Origin: Mastigamoeba balamuthi
Lineage: Eukaryota; Evosea; Mastigamoebida; Mastigamoebidae
Length of the DNA stretch: 64,000 bases
Reading direction: 5' to 3'
Assembly: GCA_902651635.1 (NCBI GenBank)
Contig: CACRSC010000029.1
Span: 283,073 to 347,072, forward strand
Each line of letters starts with the position of its first letter. The stretch's first letter is position 1. The notes beneath the pieces were generated by a model. It was not told the origin of the DNA. It saw nothing but the letters and a program-made list of their open reading frames with translations, and did not search any database. This document shows positions 34,241 through 45,543 of the stretch, piece after piece. Both the position numbers and the translations under genes were made by a program.

Positions 34241-34415
34241 ATTTACTACAGGCTAGGCTGTCCCCCTCCCTGGCTGTCCCCCTCCCTGAATCAATTGTAA
34301 TACATATGAAATGAAATTGAATCGACAATCATTGTTTTTGGTGTCTGCGTGAGAGAGGAAGCAGGCAGCTTCAATCTGGGGGGAAGAGTCTGTTCATAAT
34401 GAACAGAAAAGGAAT

Positions 34416-35783
34416 TCAGTGTGTGGCGTGGGACCCTGCTGCAGCTGCAGGAGCTGCTGGAGGAGCAGCTGCTGCAGCTGCAGTCTCGGTACCGGTCTGC
34501 TCCATGAGGTCCATGGCCTGGAGGACAGCCTGAGAGCTGGTGCGGGTCGTGCTGTGCCTGGGTCTCTTCGCCCTTGTTGCGCGTGGGGACTCTGCACGGG
34601 ATGAGCTCGCCCTGCCCCTCCTGCATAAATTGTTAGTCATCAAAAAGGAAAGAAAGGGAAGAACTCACGACTCATTGGAGCGCTGGTTCCGCCAGACGGC
34701 CTGGATGTGCTCGCAGACCCCCTTGCGAACAGTGGGGTTCTCTGCGAAGAACGTGACGAACTCGGGAGGCCAGACTGCCTGAATGATTTCGTCAAAGTGC
34801 ATGTGGGCGTTTGTCCTGTTAATGGTTAGTTATTAGTTAGTATTAGAAAAACAATTGTAATGGAAAACGCACTTCCACTCGGGATGGTCCTTGAACAGTG
34901 GGGCGTAGTTGGCCTTTGTCCACTGCTCTATCTGCGCAACAATGGGCCGAGCCATTATTGCAGACAGAGCACTGGAGAAAGGGCCACTCTCGGGAGGGAG
35001 GTTGCCCAATCCAGGGACTGTGTAAGCAATAAGTGTCAACCTCAGAAAAAAAAGGGCACGTACCGGGAATGCTGCACATGATCTTCTCCCTGAGGGTCAG
35101 GTCCCTTGCCTGCCTGCTGGAGTCCACGCTCTGCTGCAGCACGTCCAACCTTTTTGGTTGAAATATTAATGTTAGAGTGATTTTAAGAGAAAATGAAGAG
35201 AGAAGGGGCCTACCGGTTTATCAGTTCACGGAACGTAGCGGCATTGAGTATCTGCAGGCCCTTGATGCCTGCCCTGACGTCTCCAAACGTGCAGGGCTGG
35301 GCTGCGTGCTCCGAAGACGGCTCGAGGTTGAAGGGGGCCAGCAGCTCACGTGCCCTTCCCATCATGTTCGCGATGTGCTGCTGCTCCTCTGCCGCTGCAC
35401 GTTCCTCTGCTTCTGCTTCATCGTGTGTCCTGGTGGGCACCCCCCTGTACTCCTCGCTGCTGACCTGGCGCTCCTCATCACTGGAGAGATCGGGCTCGCT
35501 GGCTGACGCAGCACAAGCAGCACCTCCTATATGTTTAAGGAAAAAGTGTTAGAGGGGGAAAGAGTCACAGGGTTCTACGTACCTCCCGTCGCAGACATTG
35601 CCTCGGGTTCAAGGACAGGGGGTGGCGGGATGATGGTGATGATAGGCCCAGTGCAGCCCTTGGTCCTCTGTTTCTTGTCCTTCTTCTTCTTCTTCTTGCT
35701 CTCTGCTGCACGAGAGCTGGTGCTCTGCGCTTTTGGCTTGGGGCGACTCGTTTTGTGAAGAAGAAAAAGCTCACAAATGACAT
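34416..35783 (-). CDS. Element-1 accessory protein, copy A (unknown function)
   Basis: Multi-exon gene transcribed away from the central hairpin array. Exons recognised by comparison with the 46.6-kb copy encode, in order: a Lys-rich N-terminus (KKKKKKDKKQRTKGCTGPII), an acidic stretch, EPSSEHAAQPCTFGDVRAG, SRQARDLTLREKIMCSIP, LPPESGPFSSALSAIMARPI then VAQIEQWTKANY, FDEIIQAVWPPEFVTFFAEN then PTVRKGVCEHIQAVWRNQRS, and a Gln/Ala/Pro-rich tail ending at 34416. Small introns separate them, with the exact splice sites not all fixed. Basic and Trp/Arg-rich blocks suggest a nucleic-acid-binding partner of the transposase, which is inference. The 5' end (ATG at 35783) is uncertain. Confidence 0.5.
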
Positions 35784-35825
35784 CAGAGGAATTAGTGTTA
35801 GAGCAGGAGAAATCGGTTTATACTT

Positions 35826-36213
35826 CTGCTGCAGTGCATAGCGGACCCTTCGCTACGCACTGTAGCGGCACTTTGTGCGTAGCAGCGCGTAGCGGAACAC
35901 ACTATAGCGTGTTCCGCTATGCACCACTACATTTTTACTTCTGCTACAGTGCGTAGCGGACCCTTCACTATGCACTGTAGCGGCACTCCATGCATAGCAG
36001 CACGTAGCGGAATGCGCTATAGTGCGTTCTGCTATGCGCTGCTACATCAATACTTCCGCTACAGTGCATAGCGGACCCTTTGCTATGCACTGTAGCGGCA
36101 CTCCGTGCGTAGCAGCACATAGTGGAATGCACTATAGCGCGTTCCGCTATGCGCCACTACATTGATACTTCCGCTACAGTGTGTAGCGAAGGGTCCGCTA
36201 CGCACTGTAGCGG
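35826..36213. repeat. Hairpin-repeat array 2, between divergent element-1 genes
   Basis: About 390 bp with four near-tandem units of about 110 bp, each containing GCTACAGTGCGTAGCGG-like hairpins and a second hairpin around GCGCTATAGTGCGTTC. It lies between the accessory ORF (minus) and the peptidase (plus), so it could serve as a bidirectional promoter as well as a transposase-binding region. That role is inference. Confidence 0.8.
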
Positions 36214-36289
36214 ATGCATGACACACCACAACAGTAGATTTTCGTTGGAGGTTTATATCATCTCACACCAAATCCTTGCGCGCGGGTTC

Positions 36290-37611
36290 ATGAGGGACTC
36301 TGCACCTTCAGGTGCCGTACCTGCTGTCCATGCCACAGCACCGGCACCAGCAGCAGCACCAGGACCAATGGAATCCAGCCACCACTACCTCGTCACCCAC
36401 GGTCCACTGTGCTTATTAATACCTTTCATTGGAGTCTCTGTACTGACACTGAGGTATACAGCGCCGAGCTTCTTTCGAAGGAAGACGAGGAGCTGATTAG
36501 CTCCTCCACAACCTTCTCATACAGGGCTGAAATGGCAGCCCTTCTGAGTGCTGGAGAGAGTTCAGCAGAGAGATCCAGCAATGTTCCCAAGTGAGTTCTT
36601 ATGATGTTCCCCCACTAACAATACCCACCAATAGGGAAAAAAAGGGACACAGACCCCCGTTCTATCTGCTGTGCCGGAACAGCAGCTGTCAAACGAATCA
36701 GCCAGGAGGACCTCAGGTGGCGAGGGACGCAGCACGGTACGTTTATTTGTAACATGATTATCTAACATAATGATCAGGCCATGGGCCTGCTTTGCATGTG
36801 GCAAAGTACTGTGCCGCATGTGTGAGTGTGGTGAGCCTATCATTGCAGGCAGCATTGCTAGGCATAGACGAGTTATCTGTCCAGCAGCAACAGACGTCAT
36901 TGTTGTTGCTGAGACAGATTGGTTCACCAAGAGAAAGCCATACAGGAACACTCTGCGCTACATGATAGGGTTCAACAACCCTGCCCAGTGCCACAACTGT
37001 GTGCTGTGGTGTATTCCCTTTCAGGGTATGACTGTTCTGTTATTTATCAGTTATCGTTGTGCTACATCTAATATTTATATACAGGAATCACGGAGACAAT
37101 GAACAGGATCGAGAAGGAGTTTGGAGAACAGCATCAGAGCCGAATCACAGTTATGATTATCAGTGGGCACGGCAATATCAAGGAGTCCTCCCTCCAGTAC
37201 AGCACTCCAGCAGGCAGTGTGCACACAGTCCCGTTCAGGAGGATTGCAGAGGTATTCCTTCCCGTTGTCTCCAAGGGCTTGCTTCTGTCTTCCTGCGGAT
37301 CGATGGAGGACCCCAAGATGTACGACGGGGTTTACACAGGAAATGCGTGGCTGGCTGGGCACACCAACGTCAAGGTCAGGAGGTCAGCAGCAGATGGCAC
37401 ATTGTACGAGTACTCGTACGGTGTGCAGTGGACTCCCAGTGCACTGGAGGAGATCAGCCTCATCAGTGACACGTTAGGCACAACAAGTCCAGCATTCCCC
37501 CCTGGAAGAGTCAGCAGGCGGCGCCTTCCCCCTGGAATTGCCTCTGTCGTTGGAGAGCATCTCCAGCTGCGCACTTTCACCTCCTCTTCCTCTGCAAAGA
37601 ACAGGAAATAG
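36290..37611 (+). CDS. Element-1 caspase-fold (clan CD) cysteine peptidase with Cys/His cluster, copy A
   Basis: Several exons; the last two are clear (to 37025 and from 37085, intron 37026-37084). A Cys/His cluster (CFACGKVLCRMCECGE...ARHRRVIC) precedes a domain that starts TDVIVVAETDW and reaches RITVMIISGHGN and GLLLSSCGSMED, about 43 residues apart. A hydrophobic strand followed by His-Gly, then a second hydrophobic strand ending Ser-Cys, is the His/Cys dyad pattern of clan CD peptidases (caspase, metacaspase, CHAT, legumain). The peptidase assignment rests on these motifs and is not proven. The earlier exons (ATG at 36290, Ala/Pro-rich) are less certain. A truncated copy at 45543-46031 keeps both dyad motifs, which suggests selection on them. 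Confidence 0.55.
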
Positions 37612-37650
37612 AAAGCCAGTTTTACAAACATTTCCCCCTTTCTTTGTTCT

Positions 37651-40627
37651 TCATTTCTGGATGTGGCGATTGGGAATGATATAGAAAGCCCCACTCTGCA
37701 GTTTGGCACAGCTACCAGATTCAAAGGGAACAGTCTTCCAAGCAACTCGATGAATGCTGGAGAACCTCCACACAACTTGGGTTGAGCTCCTGTACATCAT
37801 GGGAAACGGTTCTCCCAGACGAGTCCTTGCAGGCACCTTGAGCACCAGAACACTGACTGTCCCATTCTGTCTGGCTTCCGAGCCATGAACAGACTTTATC
37901 TCCCCGAATTCGAAGACATCCTTCATCAGTGGCTCGTGATTCTCTGACCATTTCCTGTCTTCATACGGGAGGAGCCTGACAGCAATTGCTCCTTCCACAA
38001 GAGGCAGACTGTAGTACAGGCACTTGTACCACGTTGCCTTCTTGGGCTCTGAGACAATGGAGTTGGCTGCCATCAAGTGCTGCATGCCCTTTGTGCTTCT
38101 GCCCTGCTGGACATCTGCTAGACTGTGCAGAGTACTGGCCGTATGCATCCAGGTTCCATAAAGCTCTGGATTGCACGTGTTCCTCGACGCTGTCTTTGCA
38201 ATGACACCCTGTATGTACTCCAGTGTCTGGGCACAAACAACTGGCAGCGGTCCAAACCTGTCTATGTTGTCGGAAAAGTGGCAAGGGAGGTGGTTGTAGT
38301 ATAAGGGCCTGTAAGGGCCATACTCTGGATGTCTTTTCCTCTCTGTGCCACCATCCTCTGCTTTCTCTGGACAGATTTTCTGCAGTTGCTCCAGCTGTTT
38401 CTTTCCCATGATGTCCAGCAGCACCTTCCACCACTTGACTGAGATGGTCCCACTCGTCAGCAGTGAGTGCACTGTCCCTGTCAGGCGCATATATTCCAGC
38501 CACTCATCCGGGACCAGTCCCCACAGCAGTATCTGGGCCACAGCAGCAAAGTTGAAGTACTCATAGCACCTCCACGACTCAAACACCATGACTGGTCTGG
38601 GGGCCATGCTGCTTCTGAGCTCCTTCCTGAGGCACACAATCCTGTTTCCCAGAATTCTCCTTCCTATCTCGTCCATGACACTGCTGCTCTGCATCAAAGC
38701 TGCAAGGACTGGCTTCATGTCCCATGGCAGTTTATGCATCGGCTCTCTCGGCTGGCACAGGAAGGGATTCTCTATGTAGAAGAACGTGGGATTGCAGATA
38801 GCTGTCATGGTCAGAGCGACTTCATCCAGGGCTGCTTGTGCAGCCACCACAGTAGGGGCCTTTGCTGCCTTCTCTATCGACCTTCTGGATAGCACAATGT
38901 CTCTTGGCTTCCACCCACTCAGCTTCAGGTCAGAGAAGTCCTTACGACTGCTCAGGCAATCTGTGCATGGCCTATCTGACTCTCTTCCTCCCGGGGATTT
39001 TACAGAGACGTTCTTGCACTGCTCCATGGTGTCTGCTTGCTGTGACACCACAAACGCATAAACCCAACACATTCCACGTTCTCCACACAGCATTCTAACA
39101 CCAATGCGTGACAGAATCAGGAACTCTGGCAGAAGATCAGCTCTGGCATCGTGCATATCATTTGGCAGTCCATACAGCTCCCCCACCAACAGCTGGGTCA
39201 TGGGAAGCCCTGCGCAATTCCGTGTCATGTTCAGGATCTTGATGAGCCACGACTCTTCGCTTCCCTTGTGAACTTGGGCCTTGTCCTGGTACTCCTGCAG
39301 AGCAATGACTATAGGCTCCCCTTCACGCCCCAGTGATTTGTGCAGTGCACCTGCCTTTGCACACACTGCCTGAAATCCCGCACTGAAGAAGTACTCATTC
39401 ACTATGTCTGCCTTGGTCTCCTCTACCTCCTCTGGAGCCCTGACCACAATGGTCTCCGCTATGCATGCTATGTTCAGCACGATGTGAAGCCAGCCAATGA
39501 CACTGTGTAGGGGATGCTTGCTGTGCAGCTTCTTCCCCACAGCCGGTCCCACCTGCGGTATCACTTCACTGCACTCCTGCTTGATGTAGTTCGAGACTGT
39601 GACTGAGGCTCTCTTCTTTCCATTGATGGAGGCCACAACCAGGTCTATCTGGGCATCGGTCATCTTGCCCTCCAACTTCCACAGTGCAAGGACTTCCCGT
39701 GGGATGTGCAGCTGAGGTGCTATGGGCCCTGGGGGTGTGGCCAGAGGCAGGGCTTCCAGGGGCTGCTGCACCGTTTTCAGCACTGGTCCCAGGTAGTCTC
39801 CAGACCCTGGATGTTCTAGGGCCTGATTGTACCTCTCCTCTATGCTGCTCTCTGCCTCCTGCAGCTCTGCCCTTCTCTCCTGGTACTCTCTCAGTGTCTG
39901 CACACTGGTCTGGGGTGCTGTCACACAGTCGTACTTCGGCTCCATTGAGCACACATGCCTGATGAGGCTCAGCTTCTCCTTCTGCAGTGACAAGCCGTCC
40001 TCTCCCTCTTCCACCTCGCTGTTCTCTGATGAGCTGTCCGAGCTTCCCTCCTGTTCGAGCTGGCTGCCTAGGCACAAGGCAGCTGTTCTCTGCCTGTCTT
40101 CTGCCATTTTCCCACAACGACCCTTGTCTCCTTCCAGCTGTGGTGCTTCCTCTTCATGGGCTGTCCTCGGCTGCTGTTCCTCATCCAGCATGCCCTCCAT
40201 TGCTGCCTCGGCCACTATGGCAGCAAACTGCCTGGACTGGCTGATGTGGCTCCACTCTCTCTTTGCTGCTCTTATAATTGTTAATTATGTGATTTGAATT
40301 GAATAGTGGTCTCAATAAAATACCTGTGCTGTCCACAACAAACTGGCGTTTGTTCTCTGCTGCTTTGGCCTGGCTCCAGGCAGCTGCCCTGTCTGCAACG
40401 AACAGAGCAGACCATCTGCCTGATGTTGCATTCCATTTCTCGGGGCGATGGTGACTGCCCATGTGCCCAGCCCTCTGCAGGTGATACTGCGACGTGTAGT
40501 ACCTGTCACATGCACTGCAGCGGTATGCCTTGTGCTCCCAGGCAACATCTCCCTGATGTTGCCTCGACGCCATCAGTGCACAAGGCCCACCTGCTGTGGC
40601 TTCCTGAGAACCTGCTTCCATCTGCAT
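37651..40627 (-). CDS. Element-1 transposase with N-terminal C2H2 finger (Plavaka/KDZ-like)
   Basis: Two exons (40627-40324 and 40268-37651; 55-bp intron) join in frame to about 973 aa without stops, so it may be functional. Residues about 35-60 form a C2H2 finger (YRCSACDRYYTSQYHLQRAGHMGSHH). An acidic Ser/Glu segment follows. The central part has CTDCLSSRKDFSDLKLSGWK and FFYIENPFLCQPREPMHKLP. The C-terminal part has FESWRCYEYFNFAAVAQILL, WLEYMRLTGTVHSLLTS, and YNHLPCHFSDNIDRFGPLPV. This order (C..CL knuckle, xxPxxxxH block, late H...FGPL block) recalls Plavaka/KDZ-type transposases of fungi and animals. I place it there tentatively; the acidic catalytic residues were not assigned. It runs convergently towards the peptidase gene, 39 bp apart. 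Confidence 0.6.
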
Positions 40628-40710
40628 TACTGCTCACCTGTCTGTCCAGCTAGCACAGCACGCAAATGACATAAACTAAAATAACTATCTGCACTGAATC
40701 ACATAGACTT

Positions 40711-41080
40711 CCGCTACATGCCGCTACGCAGCCTCCGCTACACACTGTTGCAACACAGCCTTTCGCTACACTCCGCTACATGAGGGTCCGCTACGTGCCG
40801 CTACACAAATCCTCCGCTACATGCCACTACATTTGGGTTCGCTACACGCCGCTACACTAATCCTTCGCTACATGCCGCTACATTTGGGTCCGCTACGCGC
40901 CGCTACACAAATTCTCCACTACATGCCGCTACATTGGGGTCCGCTACGCGCCGCTACACTAATCCTCCGCTACATGCCGCTACACACCTTCCGCTACATG
41001 CCGCTACGCTTTTCTGCTTCCGCTACAGTGCGTAGCGGAGGTCTGTGTAGTGGCATGTAGCGGAGTTGCTTCCGCTACGG
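40711..41080. repeat. Hairpin-repeat array 3, right edge of element 1
   Basis: About 370 bp dominated by direct repeats of CCGCTACATGCCGCTACA-like units in one orientation, closing with inverted GTAGCGGAG units. It lies just upstream of the transposase start. Confidence 0.8.
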
Positions 41081-41103
41081 AACGTAAACGTGATCGATGT
41101 GTA

Positions 41104-41153
41104 ATGGGTGGGAATTCCCATCAAAAGGGTCAAAATCGTTACAAATGATTAAT
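41104..41153 (+). repeat. Element 2 terminal inverted repeat, left
   Basis: Matches the reverse complement of 45494-45543 with few mismatches; contains the palindrome GGGAATTCCC. Confidence 0.85.
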
Positions 41154-41572
41154 AGTACATTCCCTTAATATCAGAAGCTCTTGGATGCATTTGAAGCACG
41201 ATTTCACAGAAATTTTTCAAATCAAGTGATTTGCAACAAAGATGATAGGTGCTGGCATATGTGCTGGGTGAAATGCTGGTGGCACAGCTCGGCCATCAAC
41301 TATGCTGGCAGCACAGTGTTTGTGCCAGCATATATGACAGTGTATGAGTCAGCATGAAAAGTGTCAGTAGTTTTGTGGTCAATGGTAATTAATAGGGCAT
41401 TCAAAGCAGACACAGTGACTTTCATTTGTAATGGTGATGGTCTCGAGAATGACAGCCCTGTGAATCGGATGCAAGCCACCAACAATCCATAAACTGAGGA
41501 ACTGGGCAGTCATAACCCTTTACTGATGGTGTCAAGTGGCATAGAACAGCTGTGGACAGAGCTGCAGGAGCC

Positions 41573-42490
41573 CTATGAACTCCAGAGACCTTCCAGCACG
41601 TACGTGGCCCTCATGTAGCAGTAGGGCAGCCCATAGTGCAGGCAGAAGCACAGAAGACTCCAGGGATGAGAGGGAATGCCCAGACACTGGGCAAGACAGT
41701 TGATCAACATCAGAACTGTGGGGTCATAGCTCGCATGGGACGTGACAGTCTGCAGCACCCATGGCAGCAGGGCAGAGACCAGAAGCACAATTGTGTCATC
41801 CAGCTGAATGAAGTTTTTGAGCATGTCCTTTGTCTTCCTTGCGACCCAGGAAAGCCAGAGTTGGGGTAATGAGACAGTCCCACATCTCCCTGATAGCAAA
41901 GGCCATTGTCTTCATCTGGTGCCAGCCAGCCAGTGACGGGATGATTGTACTGTGCAATGGGCTGTCTTCCTGGTCATGCATTCGCCAAGGCTTGGAGAAC
42001 ACCTGCTGGTCACCCTCGAACACCAGCATCAGGGGCAGCTGGGCACCAATGCCTCCTGTGGCCACTCCCATGTGGGTCTTCTCCACGAAACGGACCATGT
42101 CCGTATGAGAGGCAGTCTGTGCAGACTCTGTGCTGCCACCAGTCCACATCTGGCAGCTGATGAGTGTGGCCAGATGCCTGTTGCAGCTCTCCATAGGAGG
42201 AACTGACAGAGGGCACCCCATCTGGTGCAGTACATCCCCCAGAAGAAAGCCCGATGAAAAAACCTCTCCCAGCACCTCCTTAACAGGTCGTGGGCATGAC
42301 AGAGAGCTGTCAGACAGAGACATCCACGCAAATGTGCAGGTGCTACACTCAAGAGGCAGGACATGGAAGTGTGGCACCAGTGGGAAGTAGTTGCACACAA
42401 CTCCATGGTTTGCTGCACGTCATCAGGTGGCTGTTGTGAGGGCAGAACACCCCTGGGCAGTACATTGGGAAGTACCACACCCTCCAACAA
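41573..42490 (-). pseudogene. Element 2 transposase-like fragment, minus copy (DUF6589-like)
   Basis: Encodes LMLVFEGDQQVFSKPWR, then IIPSLAGWHQMKTMAFAIRE and ITPTLAFLGRK. After a one-base frame slip it continues KDMLKNFIQLDDTIVLLVSA. The GDQ motif, the following W/F-H block and the LGRK...K..F...DD block recall the DUF6589 proteins found in eukaryotic mobile elements; this is a tentative match. Compared with the plus copy at 43760 it keeps an extra middle segment of about 340 bp but has an extra base near 41840, so it is broken. Confidence 0.5.
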
Positions 42491-42854
42491 AAACCAGGCA
42501 GGTCAGTATGTTGCTGGATGCAAAGTGAGATTCCAGAACATGCTCTATGCTGGCATAGCATGTGCTGCCGGCATAAAATTATGTGCCACTGGTACATAAT
42601 TATGTGCTGCCAGCATATAATATGTGCTGTCAGCATACAATTATATGCTGCCAGTCGTTTGGATACACCCTTTGGATATAGATATTTCTCAGAAAATTTT
42701 GCCATGCATATGTGGCAGAGGGCAATCAAAGGAGGGCTGCGCCAGGTCGAGAGGTGCAAGTCCATCACGGAGCTCATTGCAGAGGCAAGGCCCAAGGTCA
42801 CCCGCATCACCCAGAACAGGTGCCGCTGCCAGGACGAGGGCTGGGTGGACATGT

Positions 42855-43363
42855 TCTTCCCTGTTGGTGGGTATTGTTAGTGGGGGAACATCAAAAGAAC
42901 TCACTTGGGGACATTGCTGGATCTCTCTGTTGAACTCTCTTCAGCACTGAGAAGGGCCATCATTTCAGCCCTGTACGAGAAGGTTGTGGAGGAGCTAATC
43001 AGCTCCTCATCCTCCTTCGAAAGAAGCTCAGCGCTGTATACCTCAGTGTCAGTAAAGAGACTGCAATAAAAGATATTAAGAAGCACAGTGGACCTTGGGT
43101 GACGGGGTAGTGGTGGCTGGATTCCATTGGTCCTGGTGCTGCTGCTGGTGCTGTGGCATGGACAGCAGGTATGGCACCTGAAGGTGCAGAGTACTTCATG
43201 AACCCACGTGCAACGAATTTGTGTGGGATGATATGAACCTCCAACAGAAATCTACTGTTGTGGGGATATGCATCTGCGACAGTACGTAGCAGACCCTTCA
43301 CTATGCACTGTAGCGGCACTATTTGCGTAGCAGTGCATAGCAGAATGCACTACAGCGCATTGG
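42855..43363. mobile_element. Fragment of element 1 (peptidase 5' region and hairpin repeats) inside element 2
   Basis: In reverse orientation this matches about 36110-36645 of element 1: the first peptidase exons (reverse strand encodes YSAELLSKEDEELISSSTTF and NPRATG-like Ala/Pro segments) and, at 43275-43363, a short stretch of the hairpin array. It sits between the two inverted transposase fragments of element 2. Confidence 0.65.
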
Positions 43364-43759
43364 GCTAGACAAGGCCCAACACAAGCAGGCCATGCTGCTG
43401 CAGAAACACTGTGTGCAAGTTGCAGATAACCTTCAGGTGGCTGTTGGTTGCGGTTTCCAGTGTCTGGACAGACATGCCACGATGCTGCATGGCGTGGTGT
43501 GGGGAGAAATAGTACCCAATGACGACTACCTCCAGACTGTGCAGTTGGACACACTCTACACTCTTGCAGTACGGTTTTTTCCCACTTTGATATATGACTT
43601 GTGATATCTGCCGCCAGCACATAGCTATCAGCCACTGGCACATAGCTATCTGCCACTGGCACATAGCTATCTGCTGCTGGCACATGCTATCTGCCAGTGA
43701 GAGCATGTTGTGGCATCACACTAGGCAGCACTCCAACACCACACTGACATTCCTGGTTG

Positions 43760-45187
43760 TTGCAGGAGGGTGTGAAACTCCCCGAAGTACTACCCAGGGG
43801 TGTTGTGGATCCAGAACAGCCATGTGGTGATGTGCAGGGCACTGTGGAGCTGCCCCTGATGCCAGTGTTCGAGGGTGACCAGCAGGTGTTCTCCAAGCTA
43901 TGGCGAATGTGAGAGCAGGAGAACGGTCCTCTGCACAGTACAATCATCCTGTCACTGGCTGGCTGGCACCAGATGAAGACGATGGCTTTTTTCTATCAGG
44001 GAGATGTGGGACTGTCTCATTACCCCGACTCTGGCTTTCCTGGGTCGCAAGGGAACGAAGGACATGCTCAAGAACTTCATTCAGCTGGATGACACAATTG
44101 TGCTTCTGGTCTCTGTCCTGCTGCCATGGGTGCTGCAGACTGTCACGTCCCATGCAAGCTATGACCCCACAGTTCTGATGTTGATCAACTGTCTTGCCCA
44201 GTGTCTGGCCCAGTGTCTGGGCATTCCCTCTCATCCCTGGAGTCTTCTGTGCTTCTGACTGCACTATGGGCTGCCCTACTGCTACATGAGGGCCACAGTA
44301 CGTGCTGGAAGGTCTCTGGAGTTCATAGGGCTCCTGCAGCTCTGTTCACAGCTGTTCTATGCCACTGGAGACCACCAGTACAAGGTCATGACTGCCCAGT
44401 TCCTAAGTTTTTGGATTGTTAGTGGCCTGCATCCCAGTCACAGGGCTGCCATTCTGAAGACCATCACTCTTCGAACAAATAGAGCCAGTCCATATGCTCA
44501 CTGCAGTGATGACTGCAGTGAAAAGGTCCGTTTTCCTCTTATGCTGTCCTATCTGCCACCGGCTCACAGCTATCTGCCACCTGTACATAGCATCTACTGC
44601 CGGCACATAGCATCTGCTGCCAGCACATAGCTATCTGCCAGTGGCACATGTGCTGGCAAATACACAACTTCACTTAATTGTCTTCATACTAAATTCTGCA
44701 CTCTCACAGAAGCATCAAGGCACACTGCAAGGCATCCCTGCCATCAATCCAGCAGCATTCCAGGCTCATCTCGGTTACCAAGGACCATGACAACTGGCTG
44801 GAGCACTGTGTTCATCCAGATTCACCCTTTAATACCGATGCTGATGCTCAGGGGCTGTGCTACAGGCTCAGCACTATCAAGGGGACTGCCAAGGAAGTCA
44901 TTCACCTCAGAGAGCACATCATGCAGCTCACTTATTATGCTGAAAGAGTGTCTCCTCTGTGGAGTACTGACAAGCTGGACTCATGGCTCTCAAACTCCAG
45001 TGAGCTGCTTGTGACCAGTCCTCTGCAGATGGACCACGAGATGTTTGAAGAGGGATTCATCAATCCAGATGCGTCCTTTGATGGCCTGAATGACGTTATG
45101 GCCAATCCAAAGGACTGCATCATGGATTGTGCTGAGGACAGTGATGATGCCCTCTCCTCAGATGATTCTGACAGTGATTGTGACTAA
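43760..45187 (+). pseudogene. Element 2 transposase-like fragment, plus copy
   Basis: Inverted partner of 41573-42490, lacking about 340 bp of its middle. It reads GRKGTKDMLKNFIQLDDTIV without the slip, then LINCLAQCLAQCLGIPSHPW (a small internal duplication). Later segments encode ATGDHQYKVMTAQFLSFWIV, SGLHPSHRAAILKTITLRTN and, after an AT-rich intron-like gap, YYAERVSPLWSTDKLDSWLS. The gene closes with an acidic tail ending SSDDSDSDCD at 45187. The 3' half may be intact, but the deletion and disrupted start make the whole copy unlikely to work. Confidence 0.5.
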
Positions 45188-45493
45188 TGCAACAAATCAC
45201 TTGGTCTCTCTAATTGAAGTTCATTGTGTCTTCTTTATACGTATCATCATTTGGTATTCACTGCAAAAATGCTCTCTGTCCATGCTGGCAGATATGCCAG
45301 CAGATACGCCAGCAGATATGCCGGCTGATAATTGTACCACTGGCACAGTTGATGGTCAAGCTTTATCACTGGCACATAGCCCAGCACATATGCCAGCACA
45401 TAGTATCTTTGTCGCATATCAATTGTTTCGAAAATTCCTGTGAAATCCTCTTATAAATGTATTAAACAGCTTATGTTATGAAGGGCATGTGCT

Positions 45494-45543
45494 ATTGCTC
45501 ATTTGTAACGATTTTGACCCTTTTAATGGGAATTCCCGCCCAT
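45494..45543 (-). repeat. Element 2 terminal inverted repeat, right
   Basis: Inverted partner of 41104-41153. Confidence 0.85.

Larger units (their letters stand above)
33814..41080. mobile_element. Element 1: DNA transposon with hairpin arrays, transposase, peptidase and accessory ORF
   Basis: A unit of about 7.3 kb bounded by hairpin-repeat arrays at 33814-34240 and 40711-41080 and divided by a third at 35826-36213. Order: accessory ORF (-), central array, caspase-fold peptidase (+), C2H2-finger transposase (-, convergent), right array. Pieces recur inverted at 42855-43363, 45543-46031 and 46293-47750, which supports mobility as one unit. I could not define terminal inverted repeats or a target duplication, so the exact ends are provisional. 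Confidence 0.6.
41104..45543. mobile_element. Element 2: 4.4-kb element with about 48-bp terminal inverted repeats
   Basis: The ends at 41104-41153 and 45494-45543 are near-perfect inverted repeats, starting ATGGG[TC]GGGAATTCCCAT and continuing through AAAAGGGTCAAAATCGTT and ACAAATGA. Inside are two inverted partial copies of one transposase-like gene and a piece of element 1. It lies between element 1 and a truncated inverted copy of it. Its right end coincides with the stop codon region of peptidase copy B, so it probably inserted there. No target duplication was found. Confidence 0.7.
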
